In this document: one piece after another, positions 12,131 through 22,795 of the stretch
How the letters are laid out: each line of letters starts with the position of its first letter
Numbering within the stretch: position 1 is the stretch's first letter
NCBI RefSeq assembly: GCF_963678635.1
Contig: NC_087065.1
Location: 1,738,001 to 1,802,000 of the forward strand
Direction of reading: 5' to 3'
DNA: 64,000 nucleotides
DNA from: Symsagittifera roscoffensis
Lineage: Eukaryota > Xenacoelomorpha > Acoela > Convolutidae
Translations under genes and position numbers: made by a program
Notes under the pieces: model-generated
Told to the model about the DNA's origin: nothing
Databases searched by the model: none
The model's input: only the letters and a program-made list of their open reading frames with translations

Positions 12131-12640
12131 CATCATTCTTGCACTATTAAAAGTGAGAATAAAATCGAGTGCGGAAGAGTGATTTAATGCTCAGCTATGA
12201 GAAACGTTATTCGTAAACTTAATCATAATCAGTGAAAAGCAAGTTATCCAGAAGTCATGAGATCAAATATGTATTGTTTTATGCTGAAGGGCAAAAGTTA
12301 TTGGAATCATAAGTCTTATTTAATAAAACATTATTTAGGTGTTTTGTAGCACTCATGCTTGGCATTTACAAATCCGCTTTGCATCAGTCGAAAGCAACTG
12401 ATCTCAGCTTAAGCATACAAGAATTAAATAAGCTGACCCCGTTTTCAAAAAATTGACCCCGAAATTTATGGTCAGAAAATATCATTTTTGATCTACACTA
12501 GTGGAAAAAATTTGAACAAAAAAAGGTTTTTACCCAAAAAATTTCAGTTTGAAATATACTAGTGGACGAAATTAAACAGAAGTTTTTACCCAAAAAAATT
12601 TCAAATTTTCAGAAACCATTTTGAATCGACTTATAACACG
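12131..12640. other. AT-rich spacer, no gene seen
   Basis: Contains two short related stretches (around 12,500 and 12,560) with 'tactagtgga' and 'tttttacccaaaaaa'. No coding or RNA signal is supported. Confidence 0.4.
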
Positions 12641-13830
12641 AGCTTAGGTGCCCTCTATGAAAGTATCAATGCTTGATTTCGAGAAGTTAACAATTTTTTA
12701 GTCAAGGCGAATCTTTTTTTCATGTATTTAGAACAAACAAGCGAGAAAGAAAGCGTGATATATATATTTTGAAAGTTTTTGATACCACTGGGAAAGCTTA
12801 CTGCAGATGATGAAAACTGGCGTTTTCAAATGCGGAATAAACTGGTAAGTCCTCGAAGACAAACATTGATACTTTCATATAGTGCAGATCAGCTCATTTG
12901 TTGTCAAATGTACAAATTCAGCGCCCGACGAACTAACATTTATCGCGATCTAGAGGGAATGATCGAAGCTAACCTCTATGAAATAAATCATAAGGTGTTT
13001 TAAGTACTTTCTAGTTTTTATTGGTCGCAAAATGACAGTTTTCACCATTCACCGGTGTGAATTTTTAATCGAATAAGCTTGGTAAAGAAGTTATTCTTAG
13101 CATGAAAGTTGGGATTGTCTGTCTAATTTCACAATTTTTGGAAACTCCGCTGTTTCTTACAATTTCACGCCTTTTGGGAAAACTTACTGCAGATCGTGGA
13201 AAGTGGCCTTTTCAGACCAAGAAAAAAACTGGCAAGTACTTGGAACCATCCTCTGATTTTTTTCATAGATGTAATCATAGAGTATTTGCTCTTGATCTCT
13301 GTAAAAAAAAATTTTGCTTAAATTTTTACACTAGTAAGCGCAAATTAACGTTTTTACTCTAAATTGTCTTTTTAATGTCCATTTTGTACAACATTTACTT
13401 TAAGATTTTCAGCAATACCTTGACATAGACCAAGATCAAATGATCAAAGATACCCCCTATGAAACTATCAATATTTGGTTTGAAAGACTTAACACTGTAA
13501 TCCGGGTCTCAAAATGCGAGTTTTCACCATCTGCACTAAGTTTTGCATCGGAGTGAACTCTTTCTCGAAAGATCAGAGGAAAAAAATTATTCATGCGATG
13601 TGAAATATTCTAAGCAATATTATTAAATTGTTCAGGGTGTCAACTTCAAAATAAACTCGGCTGTTTACGATTTCACACGTTTTGAAAATTTATTGCAGAT
13701 GATGAAAACTGGCATTTTCAGACCCGGAAAAAACTAGTAAGTGTTTCAAATCATAAATTGAGACTTTTATAGATGATAATTCAGATCATTTGAAGTCGGT
13801 CGATGTAAAAGTTTTGGTAAAAATTTTATT
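12640..13830 (+). repeat. Degenerate tandem repeat, three units
   Basis: The block 'gggaaagcttactgcagat' with following 'aactggcgttttca' appears near 12,790, 13,178 and 13,688 with growing divergence. Another shared block, 'ccctctatgaaagtatcaat', lies near 12,651 and 13,453. Unit spacing is about 390-510 bp. Short open frames inside (for example 12,779-13,003) follow the repeat and are probably not genes. Confidence 0.6.
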
Positions 13831-13928
13831 AAATTTGGTCAAAAATGGTCTTTGAAATTAGGCATTTTAGAGAGTAAAATGGTAAACTTGCGTTTAATTT
13901 TGTCTTGGATACTTGTCCGCTCGTGTAG

Positions 13929-14075
13929 GTTATTCTAACGGCACCTAAAATGTTTGGATGTGAAGTTGAGAAGAAAATTGCGCAGACGCTTTCAAATTTT
14001 GGGAACAAGCGGAAGTCTTCGTCCATTTCGAAAAAAAGTACTTGGAAAAACTTAAGTAATAACAAAAAAACTTAA
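13929..14075 (+). CDS. Candidate terminal exon, 48 codons
   Basis: An acceptor-like GTGTAG precedes 13929. The frame that follows is open for 48 codons to TAA at 14073-14075 and reads VILTAPKMFGCEVEKKIAQT at its start, with a Lys/Ser-rich end. I do not recognise it. A longer antisense frame covers the same bases, so chance is possible. Confidence 0.2.
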   Translation, partial: VILTAPKMFGCEVEKKIAQTLSNFGNKRKSSSISKKSTWKNLSNNKKT

Positions 14076-14566
14076 ATCTGCTTAAAGACATTCAAAACTT
14101 AAATCAAATGAGAATTTTGTTCCTAGCCTGCTAATATTAGTAGCAAAAAATGTTTTAGGTTACTTTTTCTAAGTAAAAAAGTAACCAAAAACTAAGTTTG
14201 AAATCATAGCCTAACTGAGATCCATTTTGGGCTAATTATAGCTTTTTTCTTAGTTGGCTCAGATATAAATGTCGGGTGGATAGCCATCTGAGGGCAAAAC
14301 TATTATAAGCCACATGCAAACAAGGTTAAAGAATGTTAGTCTTTTTTTTTAAGTTGTACTGTTGCATTTCTATTTTCCCAGTGTAATTTAAGACCCGATA
14401 ATTAGAGTTTAGATTCTACGTTAATTTAAATTAAAAGCTGCGTGCAGTAAAACTTATATAAACTGATATCGACATATGCAAAACGTGTCTAAATTGCTAT
14501 TATGAGTGGCTCAAAAATGGCTCAATTTGGATTACTTGTTTCAATTTGGATTACTTTGGCCTTCAG

Positions 14567-14752
14567 TATATTATTGATGCAACCAGCAATCGAGTAGGCA
14601 TTGTTGTGGAAGACATGGAGCCGTACGACGTCCAGATTCCAACCAAGGATAAACGGAGTGCCAGCAGATCATCTCACGGGCCACTAAGTCCCTACAGAAC
14701 TCGGCACGGGTCAGCCACCACTTTTCAATACACACATTACTCGATCTTGTGA
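14567..14752 (+). CDS. Candidate terminal exon, 61 codons, GC-rich island
   Basis: A good acceptor (TTGGCCTTCAG) ends at 14566. The frame then runs 61 codons to TGA and starts YIIDATSNRVGIVVEDMEP, followed by a Ser/Arg-rich stretch and a short aromatic tail. Base composition is much richer in GC than the surroundings, which favours a real exon over chance. No family is recognised. An antisense frame of similar length covers the same island and is treated as a shadow. Confidence 0.4.
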   Translation, partial: YIIDATSNRVGIVVEDMEPYDVQIPTKDKRSASRSSHGPLSPYRTRHGSATTFQYTHYSIL

Positions 14753-14960
14753 GGACATACACATAAACGAAAAAAAATGCCCTATAAATTCACAAAAGGA
14801 AACAAACGGGCACCAAGAAAAGATTGGTTAAGTCGCAATTAACGAAATGAAGACGTTTTTTCAGAGAGTATTCAAGTTGGTCACAAAAAATACCGCAAAA
14901 TTTTTTTTGCGTTTTTACTACTGATTTTTTTTCGAGTTCAATTCAAAATTCTGTTGGAAA

Positions 14961-15218
14961 ATGGACCAAAGTGAAAATGCAATCATGAAAGTGGAAACGA
15001 CGCAAAAAAATATGAACGACCGTAAGTTTCAAGAGAAGATTTTAATTTGCAAATGAAAAATTATTCTTTGAAATTTTTCAGACTTTTTTCCTCCGAAGAA
15101 TTCCCTTTTTTTAAGATTTATGTTACTTCATGGTTATTGCATCGGGGTGCTGGAATTTTTCCCCGTAAATAACTTGTTCACAGAATGGTCAAAATTAGAA
15201 ATGGTAAATTTAGGTTAA
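14961..15218 (+). CDS. Candidate two-exon small gene with a 60-bp intron
   Basis: An ATG at 14961 opens MDQSENAIMKVETTQKNMND. It reaches a consensus donor GTAAGT at 15022 after 61 bases (phase 1). A polypyrimidine-rich acceptor TTTTTCAG ends at 15081. The second exon continues in matching phase with HFFPPKNSLFLRFMLLHGYC, a strongly hydrophobic segment, and reaches TAA at 15216-15218, giving 65 residues. It could instead splice out at 15204 (ATG/GTAAAT) and continue. The family is unknown. The phase match across a tiny intron is the main support. Confidence 0.35.
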
Positions 15219-15249
15219 GTTCACAATGAATTCAAACTTTTTCCATCTC

Positions 15250-15420
15250 CGGTACGCTTGGTCTGAAGTTAACAAATACGCCTGGGACGGCAAAGGTCCT
15301 GGGTTCGAATCTGGCAGGACCTGTTCAAACGGGAAACCCAAAAACCCATAACTTTACGGTATGGCAACAGATTGAAAATTGAAATATTTTGAAATTTTGC
15401 TGAGACTTAGCGATTTAGTC
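15250..15420 (+). repeat. tRNA-derived SINE head
   Basis: A B-box GGTTCGAATC (about 15,301-15,310) lies about 40 bases after an A-box-like CGCTTGGTCTGAAG (about 15,256-15,270). The tRNA-like part is followed by GGACCTGTTCAAACGGG and unrelated AT-rich sequence, as in SINEs. A folded functional tRNA is not evident. Confidence 0.5.
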
Positions 15421-17663
15421 TAAAAAACTTAGGTATATCATACTGTCCTGGCAAATTTAATTTAATAGTTATCAATTTCTCTTGTGTTAAGCAAGGGATT
15501 TCTTTCGTTTTTTGTTTTGATTATCTAGTTTCTTCGACCAAGTTAGCTGTAAGTTAACCGTTTTGTAGAAGCTTAAATCGCAACTATTAAATTTAGAAGG
15601 ATTGAGTTAACTGCGCTTTTATGATACTTTTGTGATGGTTTGGATTCGACCAACTTTGTCTCTTTTTTTTTTTCCGGCAAAAATCGAATTGGATTCCACA
15701 TACGATCGTTGGAAAAAATTTTGAAAGAAAAATGATTGAACGCTAAGCGAACTTCGTCGCTGTATTCCGTAACAACAAATATTTTGTAATTTGGATTCCA
15801 GCTTCAAACATTTGGATTCGCGCTTTATTTATTCCAGCTATAAAAAACGCTAGCGCTTAATACATGTGTCTGTGGATTCCAAAAGCGAGCTAACACAATT
15901 ATTCGCTCTTATAAAAAACGAGTTTGGCATCGTAATAATTAATTCGTGTATTTTTTTGTAATTGTTTAACAACCTCACCCTCCAATCTATTTATTTTAAA
16001 TTGTATTTAAGATCAGTTCAATTTAATTTACTAAATGAAAGGCTGTTTCCGCTTGCCATTAATAAAAGTACAAGAGTTCAATTAGTACAAATAGGCGCTT
16101 GATTTGCTTTGAATTTCAAAATGAAAAAAAATGTTCTCCAATTTTTAAGACTACTGAACGTATTGAAGTTTTTTATGTAGATCTTGAAAAATGGTTGGTT
16201 TTGTTTTCAGGATTTTGTTTTCAGGAAATAGTTATAAAATGCTCTTATAGCCACACATGTAATTTTAAACATTCATGCATTTATGAATGCACTTAGGTTT
16301 TCAATTTAATTTCATCTGCTATAAGTTAGATAAGTTTCACTCTCCGAATACGAACATGGAAAATGAGTTAAACTTATCTAATTGAGTTAAATTTATCAAA
16401 AAGCGTTATTCACAAAATCGTCATGAAGTTCACAAAGGATTTGAAATTCGAAAGTTGAGGTTGTTTCCTTGCGTTTTTTACTCTTTTTTCTTAGTTTTCT
16501 AGCGGAACTCAAAAGTTTCTTATTGATGTAGTTTTTTTTTCAAATTGTGTTAGTGTAAATTAAAAACAAAAATCAATCTTTAAAAAAAAATTTTTATTTC
16601 CTCGCAAATGATGCTGAAATCAAAACTTTTCATTTTTCCAACTGTCTTTTGGCCATGTTTATTAGTTACTATCTGGCCCGTGCCTAATCTTTGCTTTTTA
16701 ACGCGTTTATAGTTGCTGCAGTCTCATGTTCATTAATCGGTTCCCGGAATGTTGAGATATTCAGAGTTTTTTGCTTATAAGAACCGTTATTTTCTATTGC
16801 AGTTTCTCCATAAAACATTCTAAATATACTTTTTGTTGTTTTCTCTGGCTCGAAATTTTGTAGATCACGTTCAGTTTTTGTGTTCAGTCTTAGTGAAAAA
16901 TATGCAAGTAATTTAGCATAAGAACAATTGATGCTGAGGATAATTAATAGCTGCTATAACGAGGGTGACGGAAATTTTCTGCCCGGTATGTTTTTTTTCT
17001 TTAAAACAAATGTGCAACATTTAACCAGACATTTTTGTCGGATTATTTTAAACAGTCTGAAAAGCATTGATGCTATGAGCTCAAATTTAAAAGATGTTTC
17101 ATCTTTGATCACATTTCATAAAGTTGTGTATTGGATAAGCAGTGTCTTTTTATTGAATCGATAACTTTTTTGAACAAATCGAAACTCAGTGTCGAGATGT
17201 GAATAAATTTTGTGATGCAAAGTACTGAAAGCTGTTGTTTATTTGGTATAAAACTCGAACAAAATACACATTTGAGAAATTTTTTTATCTAATGTATGGT
17301 TTTTTTTGTTTTTGATTTGTCTGGGAAAGATAATGCCCTATTGTTTCAAATGGAAGCGTACTGCACACATGTGTTTTATGCCGATTTTAACATTGCCAAT
17401 TTGCTAGAAGTATACATTGCGAATTTTTATTGCGAATGTACGTTGCGCAGCTAAAAATTCTTTTGAAAAGAATTGAGGCAAATTGGGTGGTTTTATCGAT
17501 GCGTTATTACATAAAACACATATCACTTGTACTTAACATAACTTTGATTTTTCGTTCAGTGAAAATTAAAGTTGTGACGGTATACAAAAAATTGGTTACG
17601 TGTAATACTAATGTTATCTGATATTTTGCTTGTCTACGCGAAATGCACCTTCGCATCTGTGGT
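15421..17663. other. AT-rich region, no gene recognised
   Basis: Short open frames (for example 16,099-16,296, 16,928-17,164 and 17,430-17,621) have the composition of the surrounding AT-rich DNA and no splice or family support. I find no repeat structure in this stretch. Confidence 0.4.
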
Positions 17664-17938
17664 CATCAGTGGATTTAGGCGGACGTGCCCCCTCCTGATG
17701 AATTCGACCACCTGCCGACCCAAAGGGTCCCCCCTTTGTAATATTTTGAGATATCCATTTTTGGCTGACTGACCCTGAAAATTTTCTAAAGGAAATTTGG
17801 TCGAAACTGGTTCTTTATAGTGATTTGGGAGAGCTCAGAAAATCAATAAGGTCGATCTAAAAAAAGGTTGACAAAATATTCGAATTTTTTTGAAAATCCG
17901 CCCCCCTCCCCCGCGAGAAAATCCTAGATCCGCCCCTG
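17664..17938 (-). mobile_element. hAT-type MITE, copy 2 (internally deleted, reverse orientation)
   Basis: It is flanked by the perfect 8-bp duplication TCTGTGGT (17656-17663 and 17939-17946). The right end, ATCCGCCCCTG, is the reverse of the left end of copies 1 and 3. The left terminus is damaged (CATCAGTGGATTTAGG). At 275 bp it is shorter than the other two copies. Confidence 0.85.
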
Positions 17939-17959
17939 TCTGTGGTACAGCAGTAAACT

Positions 17960-18350
17960 TTGTTTCTCTTAGCAGATTAGGACGGATCGAAGTATTCTGT
18001 TCTTTTCCCTCTCAGGTACTGCAAATAAAAATCAATGGTCACACAAATCGAAATCTACCGAGAAAAGCGCACACCTCGTTCCCAAAGCGAGACTTCATTC
18101 AAACCAAGAATTAATAGAACATGAAAAACAAAGGACTGCTGAGTCAAAACGAAACAATGGTTTGAGAGATCAATCGAAATTTCGACTCCTCGAATAAACT
18201 GGGAGATATTTTTTACATTTTTTGCAACGTTTTGTTACTTTCGGTTCTTTCGAGAAAAAAATTATTTTTGTTTACTGAATTGTCAAAAGTTTACGTAATC
18301 CATCGGTTAAAGAACCACAAGATGACTGGCTGGAGGCCAATTTTTTTCTA
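17960..18350 (+). pseudogene. Decayed duplicate of the 5' end of the CDC50 locus
   Basis: The sequence parallels 31,060-31,445 in order: AAATCTACCGA, CCTCGTTCCC, AAAGCGAGACTTCATTCAA, AAGAATTAATAG, GACTCCTCGAATAAA, TACATTTTTTGCAA, TTTTGTTAC, GGTTAAAGA and finally AAGATGACTGGCTGGAGGCC. The match includes sequence interpreted as intron, so this is a genomic duplicate, not a processed copy. Indels break the reading frame. It ends just after the first codons of the recognised CDC50 exon. Confidence 0.75.
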
Positions 18351-18531
18351 CATACGATATTCATTATCTGTTCTAAGCTAACTTTAAAAATTAACTTAAA
18401 TTCATTCATATTAGTTTTGCACAATTGGACTTCGTATTAGCTTTGCAAAGATTTTTTGGACCTCAAACTTGGTTTTGGTGAACTTGGTTTTAACCTAAAT
18501 TAGAAATGTGAATGTTGGTTGTGATTCTCAG

Positions 18532-18705
18532 AAAATTCCTGGATGAGCCCCCGGACAAGAGTAAGAAGGGGGAAGTTATCACTAGTACAGAGAGAGAGCG
18601 GGGAACAAGGGGAGAAGAGGAGGGGGAGTTAGGGGAAGCTGTAACTGGGGGGAGCAGACGAAGGAGGATGCGGGGCAGATGGGAAATCGGCGATACTTCA
18701 TCTCG
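18532..18705 (+). CDS. Candidate purine-rich exon
   Basis: An acceptor (GATTCTCAG) ends at 18531 and a donor-like CG/GTTGGT follows 18705. The frame between reads FLDEPPDKSKKGEVITSTER and then a Glu/Gly/Arg-rich stretch. The strand is almost all purines from about 18,545 to 18,690, so low-complexity DNA could explain the openness of the frame. No family is recognised. Confidence 0.25.
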
Positions 18706-18953
18706 GTTGGTGAACACAAAGTTAATTCGCTCGCCTTGAAAATTTTTGGAGAAGAAATGGCGCTCTTATTCAACCTAAGGCTGCTTAGAATAGTGATCAC
18801 TTTTTATGAGCTGGATTTTAAATTTTTTTTGTGGCTTGGGAATGATAGTTTGTCATGGTAACCGTTGCTGTCATAAAATTTCGATTATCAGAATTTTGTA
18901 ATTTTCAATCGTTCATTATATTTTTTGATTTTTTATGCTGTGAGCGTACGATG

Positions 18954-19585
18954 CTACTGGTTTTCAATTTTATGTTTCATGGTTTCGATTTCAACCAAAC
19001 TTTTGTCGTTCCATTCGTACAGTCAGGGGCGGATCTAGGATTTTCTCGAGGGGGGGGGCGGATTTTCAAAAAATTTTCGAAAATTTTGACGACCTTTTTT
19101 TTTTTTAGGTCGACCAAATTGATTTTTCGAGCTCTCCCAAAGCACTGTTTTGCCCCTATTTTGGCAAAATTTTCTGCGCCGCAGGCAAATTTTTCAAAAA
19201 ACAGTCAAAAAAGCCGTTTTTGGGCACTTTTTGAAAAATTTTGACAAAAAAATCGCGTTTTTTTTTGGCGAGCGCTCCACCTCAAAATTAGTATATATTG
19301 GCGCCTTTAGAAAAATTTTAGGGTCGGTCGGCCAAAAAAGTATCAAAGGGGGGACCCTTTGGGTCGGCAGGGGGTCGAATCCCTGAGGGGGGGGGGGGCG
19401 TCCGCCCCCTCCCCCTAAATCCGCCCCTGCGTACAGTAGATGTCCACAGGAACATGGGCTCCAGTTTTCCAGTATTTTGTTGACATCACGATTCTCTTTA
19501 TCGGATTCAAATTTCATCCGCTTCTCAACCGTGCCATCTCTGTTTTGGCTGCATGGTGAAGTCGTAGCTGCCGGAAACAACTTCT
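18954..19585 (-). pseudogene. Open frame split by a hAT MITE
   Basis: On the minus strand a frame of about 50 codons (19,430-19,585; with TTSPCSQNRDGTVEKRMKF and ENWSPCSCGHLL) runs into the MITE at 19,024-19,429. Beyond the MITE and one copy of its 8-bp duplication, the same frame continues for about 20 codons (EWNDKSLVEIETMKHK) to TAG at 18,954. The frame is therefore continuous at the empty site. I do not recognise the protein. It may be an exon of a lost gene or part of an older element. Confidence 0.4.
19024..19429 (+). mobile_element. hAT-type MITE, copy 3
   Basis: The termini are CAGGGGCGGATCTAGG and CCTAAATCCGCCCCTG, an imperfect inverted repeat. The flanks are a perfect 8-bp duplication, CGTACAGT (19016-19023 and 19430-19437). 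The interior matches copy 1 closely. Confidence 0.92.
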
Positions 19586-20450
19586 AGCTGCACTCCTAAT
19601 TATTATGATTAACCTTCAGTGTGCAACCTCAAGATTGGTCGTCTAGAGAACCCGGGTAAAAGCATCAGTGTTAATGCGAAAGACTTCTCATTCGGCTCCA
19701 TCGCAAACAGGGTTCCAATTTAATCCATGGAAGGTCAAACTAAGGAGGTATCTAGACAAATAAAACTTACATACTTTTCTCATCCGTGCAATTCCATTTT
19801 TCAATCAGTTAGATGCAATTCCTTTGCTCTCAAAACATAAATTGGGCAATTATTCGATAACTTAATTGAAAATCAGACCGATCAGTTGTAGTTTGAAGTT
19901 CTGAAGTAGCTTCTAATCACTCAATTGATTTCTCTCAATTTGGAACTCCAGTTTCCGTTGTTCCCAATTTACGTTTTTGAGAGTCATCGGAATGGGACCA
20001 TCGTCTTTTCATACATCCAATAACCTGTTCAACTTATTGTTGCCGGCTGGAAATTGAAGTTATATGATCTTGACTATTCTGGAGTTGTAGCTGGAAAGTT
20101 TTGGTTTATAGTTTTGGAGAGAAACTATAGAAAACGAAAATGTAATCTTTTCTAGTTTACACGTTGTACTTGAGCAATTTTTTGCTTTAAACGTTCATTT
20201 GATTATAAATTAGTTGGTTGCACGTGTTTGGTAATTCAGTTTTGCATTTTTCCCAATTTTGTTTTTGCTGAGTTCTGGTTTTCAATTTCTTTCTCGGAGT
20301 TTTCCTGATTACATGTGAAAAGTTGAAGTCATCTAAGATGGTTGTCAATTGTCAAGTTGGCATATAACACTCGGCCTCATTTTGCAGTTGCAAAATAAAT
20401 TAAGAAAAAAGGGTGGGGTAGTTCCTATTTATAAAACTAGAAACGCTGGC
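19586..20450. other. Spacer left of the BEL element, LTR not resolved
   Basis: Composition is moderate and no open frame stands out. This is where the 3' LTR of the minus-strand BEL element would be expected, but I could not match it to a 5' copy near 25 kb. Confidence 0.3.
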
Positions 20451-20485
20451 TTAACGGTCGTGTAAGTGTCAGTTGAGGTTATTGG

Positions 20486-21741
20486 CTATGGCTGTCGGCG
20501 CAAGGCTGCTTTAGGGTGAGGTTCTCGTTGTCGTGAATCTTCGTTTGCTGATTGATTGCAATAGTCCGGACTAACAGGTGCTAGTCTAATAGCTGGTATT
20601 GACACAGTTTTGTCTCTTATTTTGACGGTGTAAACGCGGGTCTGGTCATCATCGGTTTGTTTGTTTGTTTCCTGTGATCCGTCCAATTGGCCAGAGTCCT
20701 CGTGGCGTCATATCCTGAAGAATCCAGACAACTTCTCCTATTTTGATAGGCGGCGTCTTCTTTGTCCATCGTTGTCTTGGCAGTAGTGTTGGGATAAACT
20801 CCTTCATCAAGCGTTTCCAAATGTGGGTTGCGAGATGTTGGGTGAATTTCTTTGTCGATTGAGTGTTGAGGGCTGTTGGGTTTGTAGAGGTGTCATGCTG
20901 GCATGCGCTCTCCCGAGAAGAAAATGATTTGGGGTGAGGGCTTCAACATCATCGGGCGATGATGAAACTGTAGTGATGGGTCTTGCGTTCATGAAGTATT
21001 CAACTTCGCAAAGAATGAAGTTGATTATGTCGTCTGTTAGAATCTGGCTTCCTGTGATGGCATAGAACGAGTCTTTGACTGATCTTATGAGTCGTTCCCA
21101 TACACCTCGGAAATGAGGTGCATAGGCAGGGTTGAAGCTCCATTCAATCTGATGGTTGGCTTAGAATTGTCATGTAACATCGGCTTCGAAGTGTCTGTTG
21201 AGTTCTTTTTCGGCTGCGGTGAAATTTGTACCGTTGTCAGAAATAATTTTGGCTGGTTGTCCTCTGCGTGAGAAAAATCGTCACAAGGTATTGATGAAGG
21301 CGTCGGCTGATTGGTCCTGGCACATCTCAAGATGTACGGCTCGTGTTGTTAGGCAAGTTCTTATAACGCCGTAGCGTTTGTTGTAGTTTCCTGCGGTTTT
21401 CGAAGCAAACGGTCCAAAGAGATCAAATCTTGTTTGTTGAAATGGGAAAGGTTCATCCGGAAATCTGAAGGCGGGTAGGGGCGCAAGTTACGGCTGTAGT
21501 CGAGTTGCCTGTTGTCGTCGGCAGTCGTAACAGTTTTTCTATGATCTTGTCAATGTGTGCGCGAACACAGAGAATCTAATACTTGTTTTGAGGAATATAT
21601 TTTTTTAAAGTGCTGGCGTGACGAATGCTGGTTGTCTTTGTGGGTTTGTGGTAGAAAGAGGTGAACTGCTTGGTGGTTTCGATCAAGGATAATCGAGTGT
21701 TTTATGCAATAGTCCAATTGAGTTTTTCTCGAGGCGTCCAC
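20486..21741 (-). pseudogene. BEL integrase and C-terminal domain
   Basis: Right to left: LDYCIKHSIILDRNHQAV (the integrase zinc-domain entry), then at about 21,330-21,480 the core FPFQQTRFDLFGPF (first catalytic Asp) and TCLTTRAVHLEMC. The second Asp lies in IISDNGTNF and the Glu in FRGVWERLIRSVKDSF. The C-terminal block is EALTPNHFLLGRAHA at about 20,900-20,950. Several frames are needed to read the whole domain, and short pieces fall below usual ORF cutoffs. Confidence 0.8.
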
Positions 21742-21895
21742 GTGCTCGCAAGAGTCCGTCTTCGCCTAGAAATGGTGACAGATGTCGAAGTCTGCTGACA
21801 GATGTCGAAGACGTATGCGGTTGTTCGGAGAATTCTTGTCCATTTAGAGAATCTGCTGTAGTCGATGAAACTTTGTCTGTCTTTTCGGTGGAAGC

Positions 21896-22570
21896 TTAAA
21901 AAGCTATCACTGGGGTTGTTGCTATTTCATCCATGTGTCCAGTTCGATCGTTGAATTGCAAGGTATCCGTATTGGCGTCGTTCAATTGCAGCTTTGGCCA
22001 GTTGCATTCTGGTTCACATCTAAAATTTGGTCTGGTGAACATTCTTGACTTGTTACTGAATTCCGATAGGGGTATTCCACGGGTTCCGTCGTCTGCTGGG
22101 TTTAGGGGTCCTGGGCAATGTTTCCATTGACTCCCTTGGGTGCTTTCCAAAATTTCTGCAACTCTGTGAGCCATAAAAATTTGTTGTCGTTTAGCAGATC
22201 CCTGTATCCTTTGAAGCGCTTTTGTGCTGTTGGTCCACATATGCGTAGAGCTGATGTCAATCCTTTGTTCTCTGCGAATGAACTTCGCGAGGCGAGCACC
22301 AAAAACTGCGGCTTGTAGTTCCAATTTAGTTATTGTGTGTTGTTTTAGAGGAGCCACTCGAGCTTTTCCTAGAACAAAGGCGCTGCTGATTTGTCGAGTG
22401 GCACTGTTGCTGTATACAAAATAAGCGACTGCTGCTAGAGCGCTGTAGAAGGCATCTGAAAAAACATGAAGAGCGATGTTGTCGTAGCTGTATCCAAAAT
22501 AGTGTCGAGGTCTTCCGACTGTCTGTAGATCGTTTCTCTCGTCGAGAAGCTCAAAAAGTTCAGGTATCAT
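21896..22570 (-). pseudogene. BEL RNase H domain
   Basis: A 224-residue open frame contains HVFSDAFYSALAAVAYFVY, ARVAPLKQHTITKLELQAAV, MWTNSTKALQRI and NPADDGTRG. This is the RNase H fold of BEL elements: the D of FSDA and the E of LELQAA are catalytic positions. In MWTNSTKAL the usual WTDS aspartate is Asn, so a catalytic residue seems lost. Confidence 0.8.
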
Positions 22571-22795
22571 TTCTCGTGTAATTTGGTCGTCTCACTTAAT
22601 TCCTTTTCTCCAAATTGCTTGCTGGATTATTCGTAGTCGAATAGTAATAGGTGCTGCTATTCCAATCGAGTCAAAGATTGAAGAAGCTGCGCGAAGTAGG
22701 TTCCGTTGTGTAGGTTTCTTCTGGGCGAGTTCGTGTAATTTGTCAGTAGTGAAGCTGAGTATATCGTTACTTACTCTCCATCGTATTCCGAGAAT

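Noticed and set aside
14571-14762. Minus-strand 63-codon frame over the 14.6-kb exon candidate
   Set aside because: No splice sites on that strand; the plus-strand frame has a good acceptor and a stop.
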